Notes under the pieces: generated by a model | Databases searched by the model: none | What the model saw: the letters and a program-made list of their open reading frames with translations, nothing else | What the model was told of the DNA's origin: nothing | Shown here: one piece after another, positions 32,269-42,242 of the stretch | Layout: each line of letters begins with the position of its first letter | Position numbering within the stretch: the stretch's first letter is position 1 | From: Mesorhizobium sp. M3A.F.Ca.ET.080.04.2.1 | GTDB lineage: Bacteria; Pseudomonadota; Alphaproteobacteria; Rhizobiales; Rhizobiaceae | Direction: 5' to 3' | Assembly: GCF_003952525.1 (NCBI RefSeq) | Contig: NZ_CP034451.1 | Span: 1,736,001 to 1,800,000, forward strand | Length of the DNA stretch: 64,000 nt | Made by a program: the position numbers and the translations under genes

Positions 32269-32600
32269 ATGCCAGGTCGGCTGGAATTGGCGATTTGACG
32301 GGCCGGGCCTCAGCAATCGGCGCTGGATTGGCGCCCCGCATTGGTTTGGTCGCGCAATGGGGGCACGCGCGATGGCGGTGACTTTTGACACTGATCGGGG
32401 ATGCAGTTCAGATCAGTCGGCTCCGTCCACAGTGACATTGGTGGGGATATCTGGCTCGACGTGTCGCTCGGTCGCTGGAACATCTCGGGCGATGGTGAGA
32501 ACATCCCTTGGTAGTCGCCGCAGGTTCGCCCCCGCTCCGCGTTTTTCAATGGGGTGGTTGGCTGTTCCCAGTAAAGCTGCATCGATTGGGTGAGGGCTTG
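32269..32600. other. 332-bp intergenic region, no gene recognised
   Basis: Sits between the methyltransferase and the P-loop protein, both on the plus strand. It is noticeably GC-richer than the genes on either side. Several overlapping open frames exist on both strands, but none has a recognisable protein signature or good codon pattern. It may be the remains of an inserted element, but I cannot identify terminal repeats or a transposase. Confidence 0.4.
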
Positions 32601-33290
32601 ATGTTCTCGATTGCCAACCTCCTGGTGCGACGTGGACGTCCGCAACCAGACGCAGGCCTGGAGCAGGCCAGCCACCAGCAACTGCATACAAAACGAATCT
32701 TCATCAGCGGAACGGGCCGGGCAGGCACCACGTACCTTGTTCAACTTTTGACAAAGCTGGGACTTGATACAGGAACGTGGACCGACGACGAATACTTCCC
32801 AAATGCGCGCGCTGGCCTAGAAAGACACATCTTCGACCTGAATGCACCTCAGATAGTGAAGAGTCCTTTTCTCTGCGAGCAAGTCGACGCAGTTCTGGCC
32901 GCAGGCGTGGCAATCGATCACGTCATTATACCAATTAGGCGCTTGGAGGACGCTGCGGCGAGTCGAATTCTTGTCCAGCAGGCTACCCCAGGGAAGAATG
33001 TCAAAGGGGGCTTGTGGGACACTGAGGTCCCCGAAGCCCAGATTGAGGTTTTGCGAAGAAAGTTAACGAGTCTAATAGAGGCTTTGGTGCGACACGATAT
33101 ACCAATGACGCTTCTCTCTTTTCCCCGAAGTGCCACAGATGCGCCTTACCTATACAGAAAACTTTCGCCACTGATTCCAAATATGGAAGAATCATTCTTC
33201 AACCGTGTTTTTGCTGAAGTTGCGAGGCCAAACTTAATACACGATTTTTCCGCACCTAATTCCCTGGGAGAGCTGCAAGATGGCACATAA
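32601..33290 (+). CDS. P-loop sulfotransferase-like protein
   Basis: 229 aa from the ATG at 32601, preceded by GTGAGGG. The N-terminal region has RIFISGTGRAGTTYLVQLLTKLG (given here only as the family 5'-phosphosulfate loop pattern, about residues 32-54) with GTGRAGTTYL as the P-loop. HVIIPIRRLEDAAASRI follows, at the position of the 3'-phosphate-binding strand-helix. This fold is shared by PAPS-dependent sulfotransferases and some nucleotide kinases. The surrounding genes are glycan enzymes, so sulfation of the exported polysaccharide is a reasonable guess. The strict sulfotransferase catalytic residues cannot be confirmed by eye. Confidence 0.65.
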   Translation: MFSIANLLVRRGRPQPDAGLEQASHQQLHTKRIFISGTGRAGTTYLVQLLTKLGLDTGTWTDDEYFPNARAGLERHIFDLNAPQIVKSPFLCEQVDAVLAAGVAIDHVIIPIRRLEDAAASRILVQQATPGKNVKGGLWDTEVPEAQIEVLRRKLTSLIEALVRHDIPMTLLSFPRSATDAPYLYRKLSPLIPNMEESFFNRVFAEVARPNLIHDFSAPNSLGELQDGT

Positions 33291-33328
33291 CAGCGGACGG
33301 AATCGTCTAGGTTCGTCGGGGCAGTTTA

Positions 33329-34552
33329 ATGATCTGGCCGTTTAATAGATCGAGGCCACAGAGAACGTCGCCTCGACTCTCAGACCCGAAGTCCAAATTG
33401 ATGTTTCGGGACCTCACCTATCGTGATCCCTTACAACTCCCCCGAGTTGAACTTGGCGATCTCGAATCGTCAACGAATAGCGTGTGGGTCGAGCGAGAGG
33501 CAGGCCCGTATCCGTCTCCCCGCACGGCTCCTGCCTTTTATGACCGCGCGTCTGGTGGCATTACCAACATGGCCTTCGGCATGCCACCGATCAGACCAGC
33601 AGTTTTCATCGCAACCTTGGACGACGTTCTTCTGACAGGTACCCGGGGCCTTGTAACGAGCGACAGCCGGTACTGCTTTGACGAGAATTTCCCGACGCTA
33701 GACATTCAAAGTATAGAGACCTCAAGACTAGGGCAGCCCGAGTACCATCTCAACCAGTGGATGGGTTTTTCTTCTGTGGGCCGACCCGGTGTCTATCAAC
33801 TCCGTGAGGAAAAGCCGATCATCGAAATAGACGAACCCATTGCGCTGTTATCCTCGTCTGAAGGACCGAACTTCGGAGCGTTCATCTATCGAATGTTGCC
33901 AAAGGTCACCGCTTTGGCACGCATGGACAACAAGATAAAAATTCTAGCACCGCTCTATCATGAAACGTTTCGGCAGTTCCTTATTGCGGCAGGAATTGAC
34001 GATTCTCGTATCATCCCGCATTGGTTGGTAGACCACTGGTATCGTTTAAAGCGTGTCTTTGTTCCAAGCATAAGGAATCGGGACGTGTGGTTCGACGATG
34101 AAACGATCGGCCTCTTCGACGGAATGCGGATGCGACATGGCCGCCCGCACGGAGGTCGCAAAGTATATCTTTCTCGAAAAGCGATCGAAGGTCATCCTCG
34201 CAAAATGGTCAACGAGCCTGAGTTGATTGATGCGCTTGTCGCAAGAGGGTTCGAGGTCGTCCTACCGGAACAAATGACTGCGGTAGAGCAAATCGGAACA
34301 TTCTCCTCCGCCGAGACGATTGTCTCCGCAGCTGGTTCAGCAATCTACAATGCTGCTTTTTGTTATCCAGGAACCCGCTTCATCGATATAGAAAGTGAGC
34401 CTCATTGGATTAACGGGCATGTTCGGATATTTGCCTCGCGGGGGCTGAACTTTGGCGTATACGAAGGCTTAGCTCTGGATACCAGCGGCAAACCCCATGT
34501 CCCCTTTAAGGTCGACGTGCCCGGGCTCATGGCAAGGTTGGACTCCTTTTGA
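33329..34552 (+). CDS. Glycosyltransferase family 61 protein
   Basis: 407 aa. The C-terminal half (about residues 180-400) follows the GT61/DUF563 pattern: SSEGPNFGAFIYRMLPKVTAL, VFVPSIRNRDVWF, GGRKVYLSRKAIEGHPRKMV, VLPEQMTAVEQIGTFSSAE, and IVSAAGSAIYNAAFCYPGTR followed by FIDIE. The conserved GSAIYNAAFCYPGT corresponds to the usual GAxLxNxxFxxPGT. GT61 includes EOGT-like and plant xylosyl/arabinosyl transferases; bacterial members lie in surface glycan loci. It is the last plus-strand gene of the island and is convergent with the epimerase. Confidence 0.82.
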   Translation: MIWPFNRSRPQRTSPRLSDPKSKLMFRDLTYRDPLQLPRVELGDLESSTNSVWVEREAGPYPSPRTAPAFYDRASGGITNMAFGMPPIRPAVFIATLDDVLLTGTRGLVTSDSRYCFDENFPTLDIQSIETSRLGQPEYHLNQWMGFSSVGRPGVYQLREEKPIIEIDEPIALLSSSEGPNFGAFIYRMLPKVTALARMDNKIKILAPLYHETFRQFLIAAGIDDSRIIPHWLVDHWYRLKRVFVPSIRNRDVWFDDETIGLFDGMRMRHGRPHGGRKVYLSRKAIEGHPRKMVNEPELIDALVARGFEVVLPEQMTAVEQIGTFSSAETIVSAAGSAIYNAAFCYPGTRFIDIESEPHWINGHVRIFASRGLNFGVYEGLALDTSGKPHVPFKVDVPGLMARLDSF

Positions 34553-34591
34553 CCACCAATTGACCAGAAAAACTCGGGTACAGACCACAGG

Positions 34592-35479
34592 TTAAGGTCG
34601 GACAAGCTCCTCAATGATTTCAAAGAGATTTCTGCTCGGATACCATCCAAGCGTATCGGCGATCAGTTTGTATGACAAAACATTCGATCGAACATCGACA
34701 TATCGAGATGGCCGGTAGGATATTTCTATCGATCTCGAAGACACTCGCTCAATAAGCGACACCACCTCATTTATACTCGTTCCAACCCCAGATCCGACGT
34801 TAAAAACTTTATTATACGCAAGTACGTTGTTTATGCTGAGCACAATTGCCTTGGCAAGATCTTCTACTTGGAAATAGTCTCTGATAGCAGATCCGTCTCC
34901 CCATACCTCCAACGTAGATCCTGTCATCGCTGCATGCACAGCATTCTTGACGAATCCTACCCGGCCGACATCCTGATCAACGCCAACGGGGTTGCTTGGA
35001 CGCAAGATAGTCAAGGGAATGCTCAATTCAGCAAGTGCTGTTTGCAACATAGTTTCGACCATAAGCTTACCAGCACCGTAAAAGCTTATTGGTCGAGTCG
35101 GGTGATCCTCATTGATCACCAGCCCGGTTTGTTGGCCATAGACGGTTCCGCCGGACGACACGAACACTATGTGCCTGATTGAGGAAGAGGGCACCACTTC
35201 AAGGAAACGCGCATAAGGTAGAAGATTATGGACAACCTCGGATTCGGCCCGATTGGCAAACGAGCCCGGGCTCGATTGACTAACCAGCAATACAACTGCG
35301 GACACATCTGTCAGATGGTCGCGGTAGGAAACGGGGTTTTCGAACTCAATGGGTATTGCAGATACATCCCCCAAGTTTACCTTGTGGGAAAATCTTTTAT
35401 GAGCGATTCCTGAGGCGTCAAGTATTTTTATAACATGACGACCAATGAATCCAGTACTTCCAAACACCGCAACAGTCAT
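34592..35479 (-). CDS. NAD-dependent nucleotide-sugar epimerase/dehydratase
   Basis: 295 aa extended SDR. MTVAVFGSTGFIGRHVIKIL at the N-terminus (GSTGFIG is a variant of the usual GxxGxxG), HIVFVSSGGTVYG, the catalytic FYGAGKLMVE (Tyr-x-x-x-Lys, about residue 140), LRPSNPVGVDQDVGRVGFV, and VFNVGSGVGTSINEVVSLIE. It resembles UDP-glucose 4-epimerase-like enzymes of O-antigen loci; the exact reaction is not predictable. It starts 6 bp after the GT4 stop and is the last gene of the rfbACBD-GT4-epimerase series. Confidence 0.86.
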   Translation of the reverse strand: MTVAVFGSTGFIGRHVIKILDASGIAHKRFSHKVNLGDVSAIPIEFENPVSYRDHLTDVSAVVLLVSQSSPGSFANRAESEVVHNLLPYARFLEVVPSSSIRHIVFVSSGGTVYGQQTGLVINEDHPTRPISFYGAGKLMVETMLQTALAELSIPLTILRPSNPVGVDQDVGRVGFVKNAVHAAMTGSTLEVWGDGSAIRDYFQVEDLAKAIVLSINNVLAYNKVFNVGSGVGTSINEVVSLIERVSSRSIEISYRPSRYVDVRSNVLSYKLIADTLGWYPSRNLFEIIEELVRP

Positions 35480-35485
35480 TTTCGC

Positions 35486-36958
35486 TTAAGTGCCTATCCT
35501 CGCAATATTCCGGCCTAAGGTGTCAAGTTTCCTTACATATGCATCCATGTCAAACCGCTGATTTGAGATCCGTTGCATCGCGAATTTCTTTTTTCTCATC
35601 CATACCTGGTCGGATGCCATCTTTACGAAAACATCCGCTGCAGCAGATGCGTCCAGATAAGGCACCACCAGTTGTCTGGCATCGATATCCCCCGACATAA
35701 TCTCTGCCATGCCGCTTCCGTGCTCAAAACAAACTAGAGGCAACCCGCGAGAGACGGCTTCAATGCTGACGTTTGGGAGTGGATCAAGCCGCGAGCTTAG
35801 GAAAAATGCGTCGGCGCTTGCATAAGCCCAATCGAGATCTGGAACTGCCTCAAGGAACTCAACGACGTCGGTTACATCTGACCGAACGACTTGCTCATTC
35901 AAGAATTCCTTCAATTCGTACCCGCTGCCGTGCACGCTTCCGATCCAAGTGAATCTAAGTTTGATTTTAGGAGCTCTTTTTTTTGCGGCAGCGGCCGCAC
36001 AAACGAACAGATCCACCCCTTTGCGCCATTCGAGTGTACCCACGCCAATCACGACAAAGTCGGCGCCGTTGCGAAACTCAGCCAAGGCGTTCACGCCTCT
36101 TTTGGCAGCGTTTTTGGTGTGCGGCACTTCCGATCTCCCCTGTGCTATAATGTGCGACGGCCTCATCTTGAGCGAAGGAAATTTGTCGAAGGATGATCGG
36201 CGCACGACTTCTGCGGGAAAAACGAGTTCTGACAGATTTTGCATTGTCTTGGCGATCTCCCGCATGTGGACGGCGAAAGTAGCGAACTCGTGAACCAGGC
36301 CAATGACAGGGGCCCCAAGTTTAAAAAATTCATTTGCGAGAGGGAATGTTATCATACTATTCGCCAAAATGTAATCTGGCTTAAACTGTGAAATTGCTGA
36401 TGTCGCTATGCTGCGTAACTGCGGCTCGTCATTATGACTTATACCATTAAATGGTATCACAATGTTAAATTCATCATGAAATCTCTCCGCAATGTCCCCA
36501 GATGAAAGTGATATAACAACAATATTGTAGTCAAAATTTCTCTTTAAGTAATATCCGATGTTCCACCCTAGTATCGGAGCACCGGTTCTCGACAATTCAT
36601 GAACAAGCAGAAGAATCGTACGCTTTGTTTTCTCAAGAGCGACTGTCGCGGCCTCAAACTCTTCTGTCTGGGCACGACCGAGTCGTCCCTCTCGAATGCC
36701 GTAGGTAACAAAATGTGACAACAAGTTGCGCCCGCTTAACGCGACATCGGGATACCGCCCGCCGTAAAATCTCGGATCGAACTTTTCGGATGGCCGGAAT
36801 CCTAGGTTTTCGCCAACTGATACGTAGTGAGCTATGAGGTCACCAGACCGCTCTCCCTCGCCGAGTTGGTCAAGGTAGTATCGGTCGTCAAAAAGGCCGC
36901 TTTGCCGAATAATCCTCACGCTATTCCGCAAAGAAACCCGCTCTCGCAGAATCTTCAT
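35486..36958 (-). CDS. Glycosyltransferase family 4 protein with N-terminal tandem repeats
   Basis: 490 aa from the ATG at 36958; a start at 37021 would add 21 residues and reach to 10 bp from rfbD. Two copies of a short motif open the protein (about residues 20-95): FDDRYYLDQLGEGERSGDLI followed by AHYVSVGENLGFRPSEKFD, then FYGGRYPDVALSGRNLLSHF and VTYGIREGRLG. These repeats are common at the N-termini of rhizobial glycosyltransferases. The GT4 domain follows: LVHELSRTGAPILGWNIGYY, VIGVGTLEWRKGVDLFVCAA, DAFFLSSRLDPLPNVSIEAV with SRGLPLVCFEHGSG (the E-x7-E region). It has the AT-rich composition of the island and is transcribed after rfbD. Confidence 0.85.
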   Translation of the reverse strand: MKILRERVSLRNSVRIIRQSGLFDDRYYLDQLGEGERSGDLIAHYVSVGENLGFRPSEKFDPRFYGGRYPDVALSGRNLLSHFVTYGIREGRLGRAQTEEFEAATVALEKTKRTILLLVHELSRTGAPILGWNIGYYLKRNFDYNIVVISLSSGDIAERFHDEFNIVIPFNGISHNDEPQLRSIATSAISQFKPDYILANSMITFPLANEFFKLGAPVIGLVHEFATFAVHMREIAKTMQNLSELVFPAEVVRRSSFDKFPSLKMRPSHIIAQGRSEVPHTKNAAKRGVNALAEFRNGADFVVIGVGTLEWRKGVDLFVCAAAAAKKRAPKIKLRFTWIGSVHGSGYELKEFLNEQVVRSDVTDVVEFLEAVPDLDWAYASADAFFLSSRLDPLPNVSIEAVSRGLPLVCFEHGSGMAEIMSGDIDARQLVVPYLDASAAADVFVKMASDQVWMRKKKFAMQRISNQRFDMDAYVRKLDTLGRNIARIGT

Positions 36959-37031
36959 AATCTCGTTCACTAATACCCCCAAATATCGGATATTGGTTCT
37001 TCCCGAAGTTCCATTCGACATTGCAGCTCAA

Positions 37032-37912
37032 TCAACTTGGCATAAGCCGCCGGATGATCGACTCCGCCGAGTGGCGCCATTCCGATTTCGTCCACTGAAA
37101 TGTGATTGCAAACTTCTCGCTCGACAGCCGCGAATTGGCCGGCCGTCTCGCCTTGGTCGGATAGTCCGTGGTCGCGATGTCGCGCACCCGCGCGTGCGGG
37201 CCACCAAACGCCCGGCTTGTGTCCAGGATATGACGGGCGAAGCCGCTCCAGTTGGTCTCGCCGCTGCCGGCCAGATGGTAGATGCCCCAGGCGGCGAAAT
37301 TCTGGTCGTCGCGCAGCCTTGCCGCCACGTGCAGGATCGCGTCGGCGATGTCGAGCGCGGAGCTCGGCGTTCCTGTTTGATCGGCGACGACCGAAATCTC
37401 CTCCCGCTCGGCGGCGAGCCTCAGCATGGTTTTGACGAAATTCTTGCCGAAGGGGCTGTAGACCCAGGCGGTGCGCAGGATGAGGTGGCGCGGGTTGGCG
37501 GCAGCGACCGCCTGCTCGCCGGCGAGCTTGGAGGCGCCGTAGACGCCGAGCGGTGCGGTCGCGTCGGTCTCGACATAGGCGCCGTCCTTGGTGCCGTCGA
37601 AGACATAGTCGGTCGAGATCTGGATGACGGGAACGCCGAGCCGCGCCGCAGCCTCTGCCACCTTGCCGGCGCCGACGGCGTTGACGGCAAAGGCCAGGTC
37701 GCTCTCGTCCTCGGCCTGGTCGACGGCGGTGTAGGCGGCGGCCGAGACGACGAGGTCCGGCCGTGCCGCCTCGAGCGCCGGAAACACCGTGTCGGGCCGC
37801 GTCAGGTCGAGCGTCGGGCGGCCGACGGCAACCACTTCCACGTCGCTGCGGCTGCGCGCCGCCTCGATCAGGCTGGCGGCAACCTGGCCCTCGCGTCCGG
37901 TGACGGCAAGCC

Positions 37913-37916
<4 letters not shown>
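37032..37916 (-). CDS. rfbD: dTDP-4-dehydrorhamnose reductase
   Basis: 294 aa from a GTG at 37916 that overlaps the rfbB stop (GTGA) and has AAGGGGG upstream. RmlD family: [40 protein letters not shown] with [17 protein letters not shown] (catalytic YxxxK), [17 protein letters not shown], and [20 protein letters not shown]. It reduces dTDP-4-keto-L-rhamnose to dTDP-L-rhamnose. The last 30 or so codons (37032 to about 37130) change from the GC-rich style of the rest of the gene to the AT-rich style of the neighbouring island, suggesting a recombination junction inside its 3' end. Confidence 0.95.
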
Positions 37917-38989
<1,073 letters not shown>

Positions 38990-39003
38990 GCCGCCGTCCT
39001 TCC

Positions 39004-39561
39004 TCACGCAAACACCTCCGCGTTGCCGAGCAACGGCGCCTTTCGGTCCTTGTCCGAAAGCTGGAACCCGCCTGGAACAGTGGGCCATTCGATGCCGATT
39101 GCCGGGTCGTCGAAACGGATCGACCGGTCATGCTCGGGCGAATAGGTGTCGGTCACCTTGTAGAGCACCTCGGTATCCGGCTCGAGAGTGACGAAGCCAT
39201 GCGCGAAGCCCTTCGGCACCAGGATCTGGTTGCCCTTTTCGGCCGATATCTCCAGCGCCAGCCATTTGCCGAAGGTCGGCGAAGAGCGGCGGATGTCGAC
39301 CGCGACATCAAGCAGGCTGCCCCTGATAACGCGCAGCAGCTTGTCCTGCGCGCGCGGCGGCAGCTGATAATGCAGCCCGCGAAGCACGCCGGCGGCAGCC
39401 GAATAGGAGTGGTTGTCCTGCACGAAATCGAGGGCGATGCCGGCGTCCGCGAAACGCTCGGCATTCCAGGTCTCGCTGAAATAGCCGCGCGCGTCGCCGT
39501 GCCGCTTCGGCACGATCTCCAGCACGCCATCGAGGCCGAGCGGCCTGACCTCAAGCACCAC
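39004..39561 (-). CDS. rfbC: dTDP-4-dehydrorhamnose 3,5-epimerase
   Basis: 185 aa from a GTG at 39561, preceded by GGAGGAAC. RmlC cupin: [37 protein letters not shown] (catalytic histidine region), [40 protein letters not shown]. It epimerises C3 and C5 of the keto sugar. It overlaps the rfbA stop by 11 bp, so the four rhamnose genes are tightly coupled. Confidence 0.97.
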   Translation of the reverse strand: MVLEVRPLGLDGVLEIVPKRHGDARGYFSETWNAERFADAGIALDFVQDNHSYSAAAGVLRGLHYQLPPRAQDKLLRVIRGSLLDVAVDIRRSSPTFGKWLALEISAEKGNQILVPKGFAHGFVTLEPDTEVLYKVTDTYSPEHDRSIRFDDPAIGIEWPTVPGGFQLSDKDRKAPLLGNAEVFA

Positions 39562-40441
39562 GTTCCTCCGTCAGGTCGGCGACCCGCTTGCGCAGATAGG
39601 CGGCATAGTCATTCTTGCCCAGGCGCGCGGCGCGTTCCAGAACCTTGTCGGCGCCGAGCCAGCCCTGTTCCAAGGCGATCTCCTCCGGGCAGGCGACCTT
39701 GATGCCCTGGCGGTGCTCGATGGTGCGCACGAAGGAGGAAGCTTCGTGCAGGCTGTCATGCGTGCCGGTGTCGAGCCAGGCGTAGCCGCGGCCGAGCTGA
39801 TGCACCTGCAGCGCGCCGCGCTCGAGATAGACATTGTTGACCGCCGTGATCTCGAGTTCGCCGCGCGCCGAAGGGCGGATCGAGCCAGCAATGTCGACGA
39901 CATCGTTGTCGTAGAAGTAGAGCCCGGTGACGGCCCAGTTGGACCTGGGCTTCTGCGGCTTTTCCTCGATGGTCAGGGCCTTGCCGGTCGCCTTGTCGAA
40001 CGAGACCACGCCATAGCGCTCCGGATCGTCGACATGGTAGGCAAACACCGAGGCGCCGGTTTCACGCGCCGCCGCTAGGCGGCAGAGCTGCGACAGCCCG
40101 TCGCCGAAATAGATGTTGTCGCCCAGAATCATCGACACGCCGTCCCTGCCGATGAAGTCGCGGCCGATGATGAAGGCTTCCGCCAGGCCATTGGGCTGCG
40201 GCTGCTCGGCATAGGCCAGGCTCAGACCGAACTCCGAGCCGTCGCCAAGCAAGTCGCGAAAGACCGGCAAGTCGCGCGGAGTTGAAATGACCAGGATTTC
40301 ACGTATTCCCGCGAGCATGAGCACGCTCAGCGGGTAATAGATCATCGGCTTGTCGTAGATCGGCAGGATCTGCTTAGAAATCGCTAATGTAAGCGGATAG
40401 AGGCGTGTTCCGCTGCCTCCTGCCAGGATAATTCCTTTCAA
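39551..40441 (-). CDS. rfbA: Glucose-1-phosphate thymidylyltransferase
   Basis: 296 aa from a TTG at 40441, chosen because AAGGAGAGC lies directly upstream and the protein then begins (M)[17 protein letters not shown], the canonical RmlA N-terminus. Further motifs: [71 protein letters not shown]. It makes dTDP-glucose and is the first gene of the rfbACBD operon. Confidence 0.96.
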   Translation of the reverse strand: MKGIILAGGSGTRLYPLTLAISKQILPIYDKPMIYYPLSVLMLAGIREILVISTPRDLPVFRDLLGDGSEFGLSLAYAEQPQPNGLAEAFIIGRDFIGRDGVSMILGDNIYFGDGLSQLCRLAAARETGASVFAYHVDDPERYGVVSFDKATGKALTIEEKPQKPRSNWAVTGLYFYDNDVVDIAGSIRPSARGELEITAVNNVYLERGALQVHQLGRGYAWLDTGTHDSLHEASSFVRTIEHRQGIKVACPEEIALEQGWLGADKVLERAARLGKNDYAAYLRKRVADLTEERGA

Positions 40442-40573
40442 CAAGCTCTCCTTGAACTGCCGAAGCCCCCGCCCAGCCATCAAGTCGCCCGTGCTTAGGA
40501 GTGACGCACCGGCTTGTCAATTGTCCGCCCTGATTCTTCGACCCGCGCGGACAAGCCGTCGCGTCGCGCCATG

Positions 40574-40609
40574 AAAAAGGCCGGCGGACAGAGCGCCCGC
40601 CGGCCTTTT
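40574..40609. terminator. Bidirectional Rho-independent terminator downstream of bioY
   Basis: AAAAGGCCGGCGG, a 9-nt loop, and CCGCCGGCCTTTT form a 13-bp perfect stem. On the minus strand it follows the bioY stop by about 17 bp and ends in a T-run; it also separates bioY from the start of the rfb operon. The A-run on the other side gives it terminator form in both directions. Confidence 0.92.
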
Positions 40610-40626
40610 GATGGTTTTGCCTTATC

Positions 40627-41217
40627 TCAGGCGCGCTTGAGCAGCGACCAGACGGCGGGGACCAGGCTGGCGGCAAGCGCCACCTTGATCAGGTCGCCGA
40701 CGACGAACGGCAGGACGCCGAACTGCCATGCCTTTTCCGGCCCGATGAGCGTCGCCAGCCAGGCGAAACCCATCGCCATCATTACGATCTCGGCGACCAG
40801 CATGGCGCCGAACAGCTTGACCGGATGGCGGTCCCAGCCGCGATCCGCGGCCCAGCCGGCAATAGCGGCCATCACTACGAAGCCGGCGAGGTAGCCGCCG
40901 GTGGAGCTCAGCATGTAGGCAATGCCGAGGCCTTTTTCCGGCGTGCCCTGGAAGACAGGCAACCCAAAAGCGCCCTCGGCGAGGTAGAGGATGAGCGTCG
41001 CGATCGCCAAGCGCATCCCGAAGGCCGACGCGATCAGCAGGACGGCCAGCGTCTGCAGCGAAAGATCCACCGGGCCGAGCACAATTTTCGTCTTGGCCGA
41101 AAGTGTGAGGAGGATGGTTCCGACAATGGCCAGAAAGAGCTGTGTCCCAAGCCTTGCAGCCCCCTGCTCTGGCAGAGCGAGAGAAACTAGCGGACGCATC
41201 GTGGTTGCAGTTGCCAT
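40627..41217 (-). CDS. bioY: Biotin transporter substrate-binding (S) component BioY
   Basis: 196 aa from the ATG at 41217, with GGGGAAG upstream. A much longer in-frame reading continues to 42894 but is antisense to the MBL gene and not real. About six transmembrane segments: LFLAIVGTILLTLSAKTKIV, LSLQTLAVLLIASAFGMRLA, LYLAEGAFGLPVFQGTPEKG, YMLSSTGGYLAGFVVMAAIA. The LGPVDLSLQTLAVLL and GLPVF segments are BioY hallmarks. It takes up biotin at the inner membrane, alone or with an ECF module; no bioMN gene is adjacent. I found no BioR-like TTATMKATAA box upstream. Confidence 0.94.
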   Translation of the reverse strand: MATATTMRPLVSLALPEQGAARLGTQLFLAIVGTILLTLSAKTKIVLGPVDLSLQTLAVLLIASAFGMRLAIATLILYLAEGAFGLPVFQGTPEKGLGIAYMLSSTGGYLAGFVVMAAIAGWAADRGWDRHPVKLFGAMLVAEIVMMAMGFAWLATLIGPEKAWQFGVLPFVVGDLIKVALAASLVPAVWSLLKRA

Positions 41218-41316
41218 GGTCTTCCCCGTAGTGGCTGATTTGCTGGCTGTGATTTTCCTATATTGGCTTCCGTACCGAGCGGCAATCATTTTGCCGCGCA
41301 GCAGCAGGGCCCCGGC

Positions 41317-42222
41317 ATGACGCTCGAACTCGAGACACGCTTCGATCCGGCCTACGGCCAGGCGGTCACCGTCGCGCCGCATGTGCTGCGCGTCACCGCC
41401 AGAAACCCCAGTCCGTTCACCTTCCACGGCACCAACAGCTATCTTGTCGGGCGCGAGACACTGGCGGTGATCGATCCGGGACCGGACGACGACGCCCATC
41501 TCGAAACGCTGCTTGCCGCGATCGGCGGCAGGCCGGTCAGCCATATCTTCGTCAGCCACACCCATCGCGACCACTCGCCGCTCGCGGCACGGCTGAAGGC
41601 GCGCACCGGCGCGACCGTGCTTGCCGAAGGACCGCATCGCCCGGCGCGGGCGCTGCGCATCGGCGAGATCAACCCGCTCGATGCCAGCGCCGACACGGCT
41701 TTCGTTCCCGATGTCGCGCTGGCCGACGGTATCCTCACCCATGGCGATGGCTGGGCGATACGAACGGTGCTGACGCCGGGCCACGCGGCCAACCACGCGG
41801 CCTTTGCGCTGGAAGGCACCGGCATCCTGTTTTCGGCCGACCATGTCATGGCCTGGGCGACGTCCATTGTCGCGCCGCCCGACGGCGCAATGGCGGACTA
41901 TATGGAATCGCTCGACAGGCTGATCGAGCGCGACGACCGCCTGCTTTTGCCCGGCCATGGCGGTCCTGTCGTCGCGCCGCGCAAGTTCATGCGCGGGCTG
42001 AAGACGCATCGCAAGATGCGTGAGCGAGCGATCCTCGAACGGATCCGCGACGGCGACCGAACGATCAAGGACATGGTGGCGGCGATCTATCGCGACACCG
42101 ATCCGCGACTGCATGGAGCAGCCGGCCTGTCGGTGCTGGCCCATCTCGAGGACCTGGTGGCGCGCGGCCTGGTCGCTACCGCGGGCGACCCGGCGATCGA
42201 CGGCATCTTCGAGCCTGGCTGA
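41317..42222 (+). CDS. MBL-fold metallo-hydrolase (LACTB2/RNase-like beta-lactamase fold)
   Basis: 301 aa from the ATG at 41317; a TTG at 41263 is an alternative. Metallo-beta-lactamase fold with the THxHxDH motif in FVSHTHRDHSPLAARL (about residues 77-92), TPGHAANHAAFAL (third-histidine region), FSADHVMAW (bridging aspartate), and LLPGHGGPVV near 215. The C-terminal RTIKDMVAAIYRDTDPRLHG and VLAHLEDLVARGLV form the winged-helix-like tail of LACTB2-type proteins. Cytosolic; the natural substrate is unknown. It is divergent from bioY. Confidence 0.88.
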   Translation: MTLELETRFDPAYGQAVTVAPHVLRVTARNPSPFTFHGTNSYLVGRETLAVIDPGPDDDAHLETLLAAIGGRPVSHIFVSHTHRDHSPLAARLKARTGATVLAEGPHRPARALRIGEINPLDASADTAFVPDVALADGILTHGDGWAIRTVLTPGHAANHAAFALEGTGILFSADHVMAWATSIVAPPDGAMADYMESLDRLIERDDRLLLPGHGGPVVAPRKFMRGLKTHRKMRERAILERIRDGDRTIKDMVAAIYRDTDPRLHGAAGLSVLAHLEDLVARGLVATAGDPAIDGIFEPG

Positions 42223-42242
42223 CCAATTTTTGCGCGGCTGGC

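Noticed and set aside
41218..41316. BioR operator upstream of bioY
   Set aside because: No TTATMKATAA-like palindrome was found between bioY and the divergent MBL gene.
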